From assembly GCA_000969725.1 (NCBI GenBank), contig JXSR01S010431.1: a stretch of 21,207 nt of DNA. One strand, written 5' to 3'. Both the position numbers and the translations under genes were made by a program. Under the pieces are notes generated by a model. The model had not been told where the DNA came from. It saw only the letters and a list, made by a program, of their open reading frames with translations, and did no database searches. Positions 9,941-19,180 of the stretch are shown piece by piece (position 1 is the first letter of the stretch; every line of letters starts with the position of its first letter). This DNA is from Ophiothrix spiculata. Its lineage: Eukaryota > Echinodermata > Ophiuroidea > Amphilepidida > Ophiotrichidae.

Positions 9941-11067
9941 TGCATGTTATATTGGCAAATGTCTAATGTTTAATATTATATCAAAATTAGGCCAAATAAA
10001 TACAATTATTATAAAAAAACTAAGTCTCCACTCTAAGTATTTCAGCACCTAAGAATTGGATCGTAAATGGTGTAATGGTTGATAACAATTGCACCCACAA
10101 ATGGCGCAAGATGGTGCAAATCGCAAACCAAAAATAGTGTTATGTTTGTAATAACAAACTAGGTATCAAAGAGTAGCGTGATTTAATGTTAATTTATACC
10201 AAGTCTTTGCCTATTCTCTCTTGTTTTTAGACCTTTTTATGCAAATCATGTACTGCATGTCAGATGACTAACACCAAGTGAAAAGGGACCCTTACTGGCA
10301 GAGTTAAATGGCATAAGTTCTGCTGAAAATGACACCTTTTACCAAAAATGTTGACGCCGCTGGTGGGTCAAAATTAGACCCATTTACTCTATTTTTATGA
10401 TGAGCATGCCTACCACATTATTCTTTGAACGACACAACAGGTCTCTTAAACCTTTTTTATGAAAATAATATGAATATATGAGGCGAAGAGGTGAAAAGAA
10501 TAGGTTCAAGATCTTGCATTTAATAGCAAACAACTTACAAAAAATTAACAATCACTTGAAACACCTTTGCAAACGATGAACAATGATGTTTAACACTGTT
10601 CATACTTTAAGTCTACAAAGTTGTTTTTATGTTGACTGAAAATGGGGAGAGGGTGGATGGGGGTGTGTATTCAAAGATTCTTTGGTGTATTGCATTATTT
10701 TCAAGTATTGTTATTTATTGTACATTTGCAGCAAATTTAAAAAAAAAAATATGTATTTAAAAACTCCATCTCCTCTTTAAATTGTCCTCTAAATGCCCTT
10801 GCAAGTCTTCATTTTCAATCACACCTAAATCAATAGCTTGTAAATTGATGCATGGTAGAAAATTAGTACAAAGAGTTCAGATAATTGTTCCACCTGATTT
10901 ATTTCTCAGTATTCATCAGCGGTGTAGGATTCCTGACTGCTGGTGAAATATTCACCTGAACTTTCCATATTTATGGAGGATTAACAATAATTATAGGGAA
11001 TAGGCGAACAGAAGTTAAGAATGCTTTACCCTAACTTTACTGTTTTGTCTTCATCATTAATTAATAG
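9941..11067. other. AT-rich spacer, nothing recognised
   Basis: Contains an A run at 10740-10749 and a G-rich phrase near 10645-10665. Only short open frames occur. The end of the segment (about 11030-11067) is pyrimidine-rich and ends TTAATAG, which would serve as the acceptor for the candidate exon that follows. Confidence 0.35.
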
Positions 11068-11341
11068 TGACAACAGTGCATGTTGATTTTCAAGCTATGG
11101 AAACAGAGGGTGATTCAAGGTCTTCCCATCATGCACTGGATTCAAAGACTTCCCATCATACAATCATGGATGTGGATGTCTCAACAACAAGCAAGCCTCA
11201 ATGGGAGTCTTGAACTTATCCTCGTCTTTTTACATCAAGGATCGTCAGCCATTCAATGTCAATGTTAAGGTTGCAAAAGAAAGAGCACAGAACCTTTGGT
11301 ATATCTTATTTGTTGAAAGTGAATCTTCATCTTTTACAGAG
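11068..11341 (+). pseudogene. Coding-like segment with apparent one-base frameshift (speculative)
   Basis: After TTAATAG (11067) one frame reads TVHVDFQAMETEGDSRSSHH and on through DVDVSTTSKPQWES to a TGA at 11211. A second frame, one base back and open from 11114 to 11347, then reads SSFYIKDRQPFNVNVKVAKE and WYILFVESESSSFTE up to a donor-like GAG|GTAATG at 11341. The protein-like part changes frame near 11205-11215, as if one base were lost. This would fit a decayed exon, a sequencing error, or chance. The third frame is also open (11080-11268) and looks like a shadow. No family recognised. Confidence 0.25.
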
Positions 11342-12356
11342 GTAATGTAAATGAAGTGAGAATGTTTGTGTAGGATGTTCAGGACCATAAATGAATATGA
11401 GTGCAGGCTTTAGGAGGGTAGATAGTAGACTCCCATCGACGCTTGCAATAGGTGTGATTGCCAACAAATACTTGACTTGCAGGGGAATATTTAGCAAGGT
11501 CAAAAGGTCAATTTATTACTCTTATTTGCAGAGTGAAAATTACTCCTCAGTATTGTTTTCATTTCAAAAAAATCAGTTCCCCCTTCCCCCTTTTTAAGGT
11601 AGCTTTCATTTGGATAGCCACCAATTTAATACATTTTCAATTGCAGGTTTTCTATTTGGTGTTTTGGTTTTAATGTTTCATCTTATCATTGGCAATAGTT
11701 TTTCTATTGTAAAGCTGTGGAGGTCACAACTGAAATAGAATTACGGGAAGTCCTTAAACAACTACACCACTCTCTAATTACTTAAGGGTGTAAATCAGTT
11801 TAAAAAGGCAAATATTCATTCACAACATTGAAAACAACCATGGGAACACCACCACCTTGAATTGGACAATTTTAGTCAGTCCTCTGTAATACAAGACAGG
11901 CCATCTGGTACTGGCCAACTTCTAAAATTGATTCATATTCTTTAATACCACCAAAGTTTCCTGTTTGAATCCATGAAGTCTGTACCTATCAGTATTTAAG
12001 GTCCCCATCACAAAAACGTGTCACAGATCGGTGATTATTATTCTTCCACTTACAAACCAATACAGTCCCAGTTGATATAACTAACAATTACCTAATTGTA
12101 AACAGTTTAACCAGTTTCACTTAACATGAAAGGGTAAACCGGCAATGAGCGGCTAAATGGCTTGTATTGTGTGCTCTAAGGCTTGCTTGCGCCAGTATCT
12201 GTTGACAATAATTTCAATTGCCTGTGACAATATTAGGGAGCGATTGTGTTAGGTGCTGGAGGACATAGGAAGTATTTATTGACACAAGTACTTGATATAT
12301 TGCTAGCTTGATAGCTTTGCCTTTTCATACCGACTTTCCTTTCTTTCTTTCTGTAG
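11342..12356. other. Spacer or possible intron
   Basis: Begins with a donor-like GTAATG and ends with the pyrimidine-rich CCTTTCTTTCTTTCTGTAG, a strong acceptor-like signal at 12338-12356. A 68-codon frame at 11391-11597 has no motif. No repeat ends were recognised. Confidence 0.3.
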
Positions 12357-12463
12357 ATCAAAGTGAGCGTGAAGTTTTCGAGCAAAGTTTGTCAAGATCA
12401 TGGGAGTATGATGTCATGGTAGAATCTTGGCACCAGAGAAGAGGACCATTGGGAATACATTGA
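12357..12463 (+). CDS. Possible 3'-terminal exon (speculative)
   Basis: It follows the best acceptor-like site in the window (TTTCTTTCTTTCTGTAG, ending 12356). One frame reads QSEREVFEQSLSRSWEYDVM then VESWHQRRGPLGIH to a TGA at 12461, with balanced codon use. A second frame, which matches the phase of the donor at 11341, reads IKVSVKFSSKVCQDHGSMMS to a TAG at 12420. I cannot choose between them. The same QSER frame remains stop-poor downstream to 13105. No domain recognised. Confidence 0.25.
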
Positions 12464-13105
12464 AGAACAAAGGCACCAGAGAAAGCTTATACCAACCCAG
12501 GGATGTGCGACCTATGTCATTAACCTGATCAACACCTTCGCAAATATGATGCTATTGTTACTTTTGTGCAGTTCAGGAAAAAACAGTTGTTTAATTCTGA
12601 TTACTCATCAAGAGTCGGCTAACTTTTATGTCCTCAATGGTAAGAAGTAAGCTTTACCCACTCCTTTGTGGGTCTAAGATGGAGATTTGTAGGACAGGAA
12701 GTTATGTGTAGGGTGCAAAATTTTGTGTTATCAAATGCTCTGCAAATATATCAATTTTTAGTGGCATTGAATTTAGCAATCAAAGTACCCAAACCTTCAA
12801 CCTCCAACATTCTGCACACCTCTCACTTTAAACATCTCCTTTTACAAACAATCAATAAGACCATTAACATATCGACACTGGCTCTGTCGGTGACAAAGAC
12901 ATGATGTGTAACACTCTTAAAATGTTCTGTGTCATAAGAAAATTTGACTTCCCAAGATGAATTCTTCATGCGAGTGCAAGAAAGTCTTAGAAAGAAGAAG
13001 TCTCTGCCATATGTGATATTTAACAGCTTGTCACTGGAATATGACAAAACCTTCAAATCCATCTCCCATATGTCTAATGGTTCTTCAGGTGACACCCATC
13101 ACCTG
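12464..13105 (+). pseudogene. Stop-poor coding-like stretch, possibly a decayed gene
   Basis: Continuing the frame of 12359, this stretch has few stops (12521, 12620, 12641, 12902, 12935, then 13106) and several protein-like blocks: PDQHLRKYDAIVTFVQFRKK at 12524, an 86-codon open block at 12644-12901, and DEFFMRVQESLRKKKSLPYV at 12956, followed by FNSLSLEYDKTFKSISHM and a donor-like TTCAG|GTGACA at 13090. The minus strand over 12823-13095 is also fully open for 90 codons (GTG start; SYSSDKLLNITYGRDFFF), so the coding strand is unclear. Either a pseudogene, several exons, or chance. Confidence 0.2.
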
Positions 13106-13108
13106 TAG

Positions 13109-14973
13109 GACCATTTTAAGAGCCACTTACCCAAAAGTGGACACCATACAGAATGCAATGCAAATTTATATTAAAAAAATGAGTTATTGCATAGGCCTAT
13201 ATGACTTTCTTTCACTCACCAGACAAAATTACCTTGTTTTGTGTTTGAAATTACAAGCAACAATAACCTCCTTGGGTTTAATTGGTAAGTATATAGATGG
13301 AAGAAAATCCATACTGAGGTTAGCGCTACTTTCAAGCATTATGGCTTAAATTTACCAAAAACAATCTAAATATCAAACACAATATTGTATTACTATCTAT
13401 GTAAACAAACTGCGGCTATACCGAGGTCTTCCTGTAGATTTAGAGAGGAGATCACCGACTCAGCATTATTTTTATTCACTGTATGGAGACAAAATTGGGA
13501 GTATTCAAATTTGTTCCGAAGTTGCGTTGTAACTTGTCGCAATTGTTGCGCGCCCAAACCTTTTATACCTGCTTTGTTTCAGAACATTTTTTGTGTATGT
13601 ACGCATGCTGGTTAAATCAAGGCACACCTAAATGACGCATCTTTGATGAGGTCTAAGAAGACGTAAAAGAACAAAGATAGCGCCCACTTGTGGTCAGTCG
13701 AGATTCGGCTTGTCTTTAATAGGACCTGAATACCCCAATTTGAGCCCCATGGCTGACAACGCCATTACATGGACCGGTATAGGAAGTCTGTGATCTCCCC
13801 TCTACATGGATGGTTTTAGATCACTCAGGTATGAATATGTTCAGTAATTCCTTTTAGAAGTGTTGCAAATATGACATACCAAATTAAATCTCACGCTAGT
13901 TAAATTTGAAACATTTTCACATACACATGCAAAATTCTTCTGTCTACTGACCAAATCATCTCAATTGAGGTAATTATTGCTTATAAACCCAAAGGAGATG
14001 TTAACATCTCATAAGCTACATTTTCACATGAAAATGCCATCCAATGTTTCCTCTTAGGGGAGTTATTATACCAAACAAGTCATTACAACTTACAACATGG
14101 TAATATCAAAATCACTGTAGGGATGACCCTATCATCAAGAATCTAAACCGCCTCGAGCGATTTTGTTGATTGAGTCGGAAATTGTCTTCTATTCACCGCA
14201 AAGTCCCCAAGAGCTCTTTAACATTGTGTCAAATATCTGGGCTTGGCTGCAGTTCGTGGATCACAAACTCGGAAGTTATTTAAATACCTGGAGGGGCTAC
14301 TTGTATGGCTTAATTCAATTGTCTCTTTTCGGTTGCACAAAATCGGATGTCTGGTTTCCACAAGGGCAAAATACACAATCCTGTAACATTAGCCCATTAC
14401 ACCATGTACATTTTTTTCAAAAAATCTTGTACTCTTTCAAAAATGTGTCAAAAATTAATAAGAGCAAACTTGATATAATGGCAACGTAATAGTATTAAGC
14501 ACTTATGTTTATACAACAGCCAGACACCTGGGTCGGACAAGTGTTTCCAGTTATTTTAACGTGAAAAACGAACGTAAATGACCGAGCGGTAGAACTTGGA
14601 GGTAACCTACATTTGGACGCAATGTCACTAATGTTGAACTTAAATTGTGATATAAGTTGTCGACTTGTCCCCCCCCCCGTCTTGTCCTATGTTGGTTTTC
14701 AATGCAGGTGGTTCATATTTGTTCTTTGACTCTGAACAGCTACTGTTTCAAACCTTGCTGGATAATAATTAGCAACAAGTCAGAAAACATTAACAATCAG
14801 AGAGAGTATTGAACTTGCATCATAAAATGCAAAACTCCAAAACTGACTAATATTAGTAAACTGAATTTCACTAAATCCTGAAAAAGGGGTTGTTGCCAAA
14901 ATTTGTGCACATCTCTGGTTGGTTTGAGCCTCCTGCCACCTTCTCTGCTCCCTTGCTTCTCCTCCTTTCTTTT
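13109..14973. other. Spacer with a CpG-containing patch
   Basis: GTAAGTAT at 13284 is donor-like, and the 102-codon frame at 13041-13349 crosses it without a motif. 13400-13760 holds more CpG and G+C than its surroundings; on the minus strand it contains TATAAAAGGTTTGGGCGCGC, TATA-box-like next to CpGs, but without other promoter evidence. ATGGC-TGACAAC-GCCAT (near 13749-13765) is a small hairpin. 14163-14489 is an open frame of 108 codons that I do not recognise. A run of ten C occurs at 14669-14678. Confidence 0.3.
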
Positions 14974-15218
14974 TTAACCCTTACACTTTTAAGTACCTCT
15001 TCTCCTCAAAAATTTACATGTTAAAAATGGGTGGTTTCCCCTGGAATCGAACCCGGGACCTCTCGCTTCCCGATCCAACATTCACTGATGCAAGCCAACG
15101 GGTATATGCTGCCCTGGCAGCGTTTTTGTGGTTATAGCTTACTCCGGTCTGTGACGTATTTGGATTTTCTTGATTTTGTGGAATGGGATTTTGTGAGGTT
15201 AGGTGGCGTTAGGGTTAG
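14974..15218 (-). repeat. tRNA-like repeat, tandem copy 1
   Basis: Runs from TTAACCCTTACACTTTTAAG to GTTAGGGTTA. On the minus strand it contains GGTCCCGGGTTCGATTCC, a clear pol III B box with T-arm context, preceded by GGGAAGCGAGA and, further upstream, TTGGCTTGCATCAGTGA, which could be an interrupted A-box region. The ends TAACCCT and AGGGTTA are themselves inverted. A SINE or a tRNA-bearing composite repeat is inferred. The 127-codon open frame starting at 15031 is a shadow of the B box (GIEPGTSRFP). Confidence 0.65.
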
Positions 15219-15250
15219 TTTGTACACATATGTATTCCTTATATATATTA

Positions 15251-15487
15251 TTAACCCTTACACTTTTAAGCACCTCTTCGTCCTCAGAAATTTACATGTT
15301 AAAAATGGGTGGTTTCCTCCCGGAATCGAATCCGGGACCTCTTGCTTCCCGATCCGATATTCACTGATGCAAGCCAACAGGTATACGTGCGCCAGCATTT
15401 TCTGCAGTCTGTGACATATTTGGACCTAGGCGATTTTCTTGATTATGTGGAATGGGATTTTGTGAGGTTTGGTGGTGTTAGGGTTAA
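15251..15487 (-). repeat. tRNA-like repeat, tandem copy 2
   Basis: Same unit as 14974-15218, starting 277 bp downstream in the same orientation and separated from it by a 32-bp AT-rich spacer. The B-box region on the minus strand reads GGTCCCGGATTCGATTCC. It differs from copy 1 by many point changes and by replacement of a segment in the middle (copy 1 has an extra stretch after GTATATGCTG), so the duplication is not recent, or two related elements inserted side by side. Confidence 0.65.
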
Positions 15488-16265
15488 GGATTAGGCAATA
15501 GATTATGTTAATAAACAATTTGCTTAGAAATGTAGAGGTTCAATGCCCAGCACCGTAACCTTACATGAGGAATCATATAACAGTGGAGCATGGAGGTATC
15601 GGTAACAAAATCCTGGCAGTAGCAGTACAATGAACTCTAGAATGACTTGCAATAATTACTTTTAATTAAAGCACCTGGATTATATCAATGGTTGTAACCC
15701 AACCACTCGGATCCCTTTCAGAAAACTCTTCTACATGCTCTGACTATTTAGTATTTGGGAATCAACCCAGAATTAGCAGAGTAAGCAGAACATCTTTGTG
15801 GACGCAGTCTACCAAGTCAGCAACTCAACCTCAACCTCTCTCAACTATATAATTCTGATTATCATGATCTAGAAACACTGCCTACTAATTCAACACAAAG
15901 ATGCTGCAACCTCACTCAACCAATCCATTCAGATTATAAAACCTAAACATCTAGAAACACTGCTTGCTCGCTTCTAACAATTTCTCATTATATTATATAT
16001 AACAAGGTACAGATACACTGGCAAGTATGCCACACCGCAATTTGTCCACAAATTCTCAGTATATACACTCCATCCACGAGACTTTGGATGGTCACATTAC
16101 ATCCAATCATTCACTGTCAGGTTAGTGATAATGACCATATTAACCTACATAACCAATGCATCATTGGTTAAAGCAGATGTAGGAGGATGAATTAAAGGAA
16201 CTGACCATAATAGTGATTTTATTGGTGTTGAAGACTTGTAAAGTTATATCTTTCAGTGAAGCATA
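15488..16265. other. Spacer, nothing recognised
   Basis: AT-rich. Contains a loose internal similarity in which ATC(A/T)AGAAACACTGC occurs near 15867 and again near 15949 (TCTAGAAACACTGC), about 82 bp apart, within CA-rich sequence, a possible old local duplication. No open frame of note. Confidence 0.35.
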
Positions 16266-16486
16266 AGGCTGCGATCACATACAAGTATACGCTATACGCT
16301 ATTCGCTATACGCTATTCGATAGCTATATTTTATACAGGCACGACGAGTTATACGTTTTTTCGAATAGTGCCCTCTTATGTGACCCGGTAGCATCAAATG
16401 CACGTGTTTGATTGAATCTATACTTGTGCCCAGGTGAAATCGTGCACCGTATACCTGAATAGTATAGTTCTATGTGATCGCAGCCT
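16266..16486. mobile_element. TA-flanked MITE with 20-bp perfect inverted ends
   Basis: CATAAGGCTGCGATCACATA (16262-16281) is the exact reverse complement of 16471-16490. Taking the TA inside the match as the target gives an element AGGCTGCG...CGCAGCCT flanked by TA (16264-16265 and 16487-16488). The interior near 16288-16323 holds five consecutive 7-bp units related to ACGCTAT. There is no coding capacity. TA flanks fit Tc1/mariner-type mobilisation, though the palindromic TA makes the exact boundary ambiguous. Confidence 0.75.
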
Positions 16487-16547
16487 TATGAATACTAGTA
16501 TGTTTAGGTATAGCTTCAGTCCCCACGAGTGTTTCAAATCATTAAGT

Positions 16548-16894
16548 TCTGGGGTGTACTTACATTGAGGGAAAGAACAGGTATGTGCCGCCCTCAAGAC
16601 CCCCTTTTTCCCCAAGATGCTCTTTTCAAGATTACTTCAGTTCCGAAGACCCCATTTTCAAAAGAAAACAACTTAAAAGTGTTTTTTATTATGTTTTCAA
16701 GCTAATTTTGAGCAATTTTCAGCACAAATAGTCATATTTTTATGGGAAAAAAGCAGTTCCTGAGACCTAAATTCGCGGGAAAAAGTAAGTTCCATAGACC
16801 CTATTTTGACAAAAAAATCCATTCTGCAAGACCCTTTGTTGGATATCACAGAACTTACATACCTACCCAAAAAAATTTTGAGTAACCCCCCAGG
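16548..16894 (-). mobile_element. hAT-like MITE, family copy B, with 8-bp TSD
   Basis: Inverted relative of the element at 7162-7511, similar along its length. Ends TCTGGGGTGTACTT and GAGTAACCCCCCAGG are inverted relatives. Identical 8-bp direct repeats CATTAAGT flank it at 16540-16547 and 16895-16902, a perfect target-site duplication that fixes both boundaries. Eight-bp duplications are characteristic of hAT transposons. It is 347 bp with no transposase. The open frames reading across it on the minus strand (16418-16615 and 16697-17059) are at least partly shadows. Confidence 0.8.
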
Positions 16895-16920
16895 CATTAA
16901 GTCAGTTGTTTTCAGACAAT

Positions 16921-17076
16921 TTAAGGCACAAAGTTCCCATCCTTGCACAATGCTGAAAGCCCCTTGAGCCCCATGCAGAAGAATATTCTGCACACACTGA
17001 TGATGACTATTGTCATATAAAAGGTGGTTTTCCAAAAATGCACCCAATCCAATATCCATAATGGCACTTTGTCAAC
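16921..17076 (-). CDS. Possible terminal exon, hydrophobic peptide (speculative)
   Basis: On the minus strand, an acceptor-like CTCATCACTTTATCAG is followed by a 51-codon open frame beginning VDKVPLWILDWVHFWKTTFY, then MTIVIISVCRIFFCMGL, a hydrophobic run long enough for a membrane helix, and ending KGLSALCKDGNFVP before TAA. It lies just outside the MITE at 16548-16894. An overlapping frame (from ATG at 17059) is also open and reads into the MITE. The two cannot both be real; either or both may be chance. Confidence 0.2.
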   Translation of the reverse strand, partial: VDKVPLWILDWVHFWKTTFYMTIVIISVCRIFFCMGLKGLSALCKDGNFVP

Positions 17077-17425
17077 CTGATAAAGTGATGAGCAAAATCA
17101 AATAAATGTTCAGATTGATGTGAACAATCATGGTGGGTGCCTTTAAAGGAAAAAAATAACCACCAGTCATTATATCCTAATGATGGCAAGTGTTTGCAAA
17201 AACCACTGATGATACAAGATTTCTGGGTAATTTGATTACGATTAGAGTATTGGTGAGGAGGAGCAATTAGGTCAACTTCTATTTCACAGTAAGTTCGAGA
17301 TGACCAGCCACAAATTCGTAGGAATAACTTATTTATTTGGGTGGAGGCAAGGGTGGAGGCTTAAAGTGACCTATCTATCAGATGATTCAAAATTGTTGTC
17401 CTTGAATAATATCAACCTCATTATA
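17077..17425. other. Spacer, nothing recognised
   Basis: AT-rich with a G-rich phrase GGGTGGAGGCAAGGGTGGAG near 17339-17358. No repeat ends or coding stretch supported. Confidence 0.35.
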
Positions 17426-17457
17426 TCTCTCTCTCTTTCTCTCTCTCTCTCTTCTCT
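17426..17457. repeat. (CT)n microsatellite
   Basis: Nearly uninterrupted CT dinucleotides broken once by TTT and once by TT. The 71-codon plus-strand frame ending at 17515 reads through it as SLSLSLSLSS and is a shadow. Confidence 0.9.
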
Positions 17458-17571
17458 AAATTTTGGTCTTGAAATTTATTTCTTTTTGTTATCTCTTACG
17501 AGCAATTTTTTTTAAAATTATATTTAAGATGCAATTCTTGATTATGATGAGACAAAAAAACAACACCTCAC

Positions 17572-17622
17572 CTCTTTTCTAGCTCAATAAAAAAGGAGCT
17601 TGTCTCTTTTCTAGCTCAATAA
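17572..17622. repeat. 19-bp direct repeat
   Basis: CTCTTTTCTAGCTCAATAA occurs at 17572-17590 and again at 17604-17622, a 32-bp period. This is a short two-copy tandem duplication. No function is suggested by its context. Confidence 0.8.
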
Positions 17623-18419
17623 GATGGAGAGTACAACATAAATGTATGTTACGTCACACGTCAGTCTCTGACCAATAACTTGTCAACAGCATCACAATAA
17701 CATCAGAGTGACCAGGAAACAGTGCTACGTTTCGAAAGCTCTCAAAGGTGAGCAAATATTTCAGCTTTGAGTACACAGTTAAATCTAGGAATATAAATGT
17801 ATGTTGAAAATTGCACATGATTCCAATCATTTGTTTTCAAGTTGCAAGCTTTTTGTCATTTTAAAATTTCCTCAGGGGCTCCAACAGTAATTAGAAAAGA
17901 CAGATTTTCTCACTTTCTCAAACATGCAAGCACAGTTTAAAGAACCAGTGAAGGATACTTGCTAAAAAAATCAATTTTGATAGAGGTGACCTTGCAGACG
18001 GAAAATGGCCCCTTTCAGCATCTAAATTCACCTTCCTATTGGTGATCAGAAAATCTATTCATATTTAAACATTTTGAGTCAGAATTAATGTGCTTCACCT
18101 TAATTCCATCATTTAATTTCTGCAAATCACGAAGATCAATTTCAGTACCAATGAAAATAATTACACAATTCACTATCAAAATTCATAAAGATGGAAATCA
18201 TTAATGAAGGTATTAAAATAGAAATCTCTCCGCCCACACAAATAGTAGCTGAACTTCACCTGAACCTAAACCACCGTCTGTTTTCATCTAAAATCGACAA
18301 TCGCGCGAGTGAGCAATCCGCAATTAACCAATCATTAACATGGAATACTTCCGACAGCATATTGGACATTACATGTGTATCGCGCTATTAAGACGACGAG
18401 TTCCACTATGTGTTTTTAC
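17623..18419. other. Spacer; CpG and CCAAT-bearing patch at its end
   Basis: Most is AT-rich. From about 18220 to 18400 the sequence has a GC-box-like CCGCCC, a TCGCGCGAG CpG cluster and AACCAATCA (CCAAT-like). This could be promoter-type DNA, but no transcript evidence can be read. A 66-codon plus frame at 18191-18391 has no recognised motif. Confidence 0.3.
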
Positions 18420-18808
18420 CCGGGGGGGCACTCAAATATGAAAGTGACGTACCTGCTCCTACCGACTTTCGAAATGTAGGGGCAATAGGTGAGAAATACA
18501 TTGAAAAATAGGAGGTCATTCGGTGTAGAGGGTAAAAAAACTGGGTAATTTCGAGCGATTTGTTGGCAAGAGCGAAAAACAGGGTCATTCGGTGTAAGTT
18601 TTTGAATAAAATGAGGCTAATTTTCGTAAAAAAATTCGAAAAAATCGACAAATTTAGCGAAAAAAGGGGGTCATTCGGTGTAGGTTCTCGAAAAATCAGG
18701 GCAATGGATGAGAGTCACCATAAAAAAGGTTGACTTTCAAAATAAAAGGGGGTCATTCGACAGGAGCATGACGCATGCCAATATAGGGGAGCCCCCCCCC
18801 CCCCCGGG
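18420..18808 (+). mobile_element. hAT-like MITE, related ends, copy C
   Basis: Begins CCGGGGGGGCACTCAAA and ends with a long C run followed by GGG, so the ends are G/C-rich inverted repeats like those of 7162-7511 and 16548-16894 (CCCGGGGGG then ACTCAAA). Flanks GTTTTTAC (18412-18419) and GTATTTAC (18809-18816) match at 7 of 8 bases, again an 8-bp duplication. The interior is different: GGTCATTCGGTGTA recurs at about 18514, 18583 and 18669, and a shortened copy GGTCATTCG at 18751. CTGCTCCT near the left and AGGAGCATG near the right extend the inverted symmetry. No transposase. Confidence 0.7.
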
Positions 18809-19180
18809 GTATTTACACACGAGATGGTTTGATTCTACTATGTGCATCATTCTTGGAAAACTACACACTTAATTGGTCTAAATTGATTTCCGCTCAGATT
18901 CAACATTTCAACGGAGGGGTGGGGCATGGGGTAAATTATCGTGTCAGTCAGGGCAAGGCATATGCTACTATACTACTGCTCAGGCCAACAAAAATAATTT
19001 GTCCTGGTCCTGGTAACATGCTGATGAGGGTTTGTAGGTTAAAGAACACATTTTTTTTAATCATGCTTAGTTTAGTAGGAGTTAATAATACCAAATACAA
19101 ATATAGAAACATTGACTACCACATGAAAAGAATTTTCAACCTAAAGACTGTTATTATTACTTCATATCTTCATATAGAGG
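18809..19180. other. Spacer, nothing recognised
   Basis: A 172-codon plus-strand frame starting at 18829 covers this spacer and runs through the following SINE; its last third is a shadow of the tRNA-like head, and the rest has no motif or splice context. I do not call it a gene. Confidence 0.4.

Noticed and set aside
14163..14489. 108-codon plus-strand open frame
   Set aside because: No recognisable domain, no convincing splice signals, and part is low-complexity (HVHFFQKILYSFKNVSKINK). Left unassigned.
15031..15494. Plus-strand open frames of 127 and 61 codons
   Set aside because: They read the complement of the B-box region (GIEPGTSRFP-type peptide) in the two tRNA-like repeats; typical SINE shadow, no independent coding evidence.
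18406..18651. Minus-strand 81-codon frame with repeated HRMT
   Set aside because: The repeated peptide comes from the GGTCATTCGGTGTA repeats of element C, not from a protein.
18513..18760. Spaced short repeats resembling a CRISPR array
   Set aside because: Only three full copies of 14 bp, unequal spacing, inside a eukaryotic transposable element.
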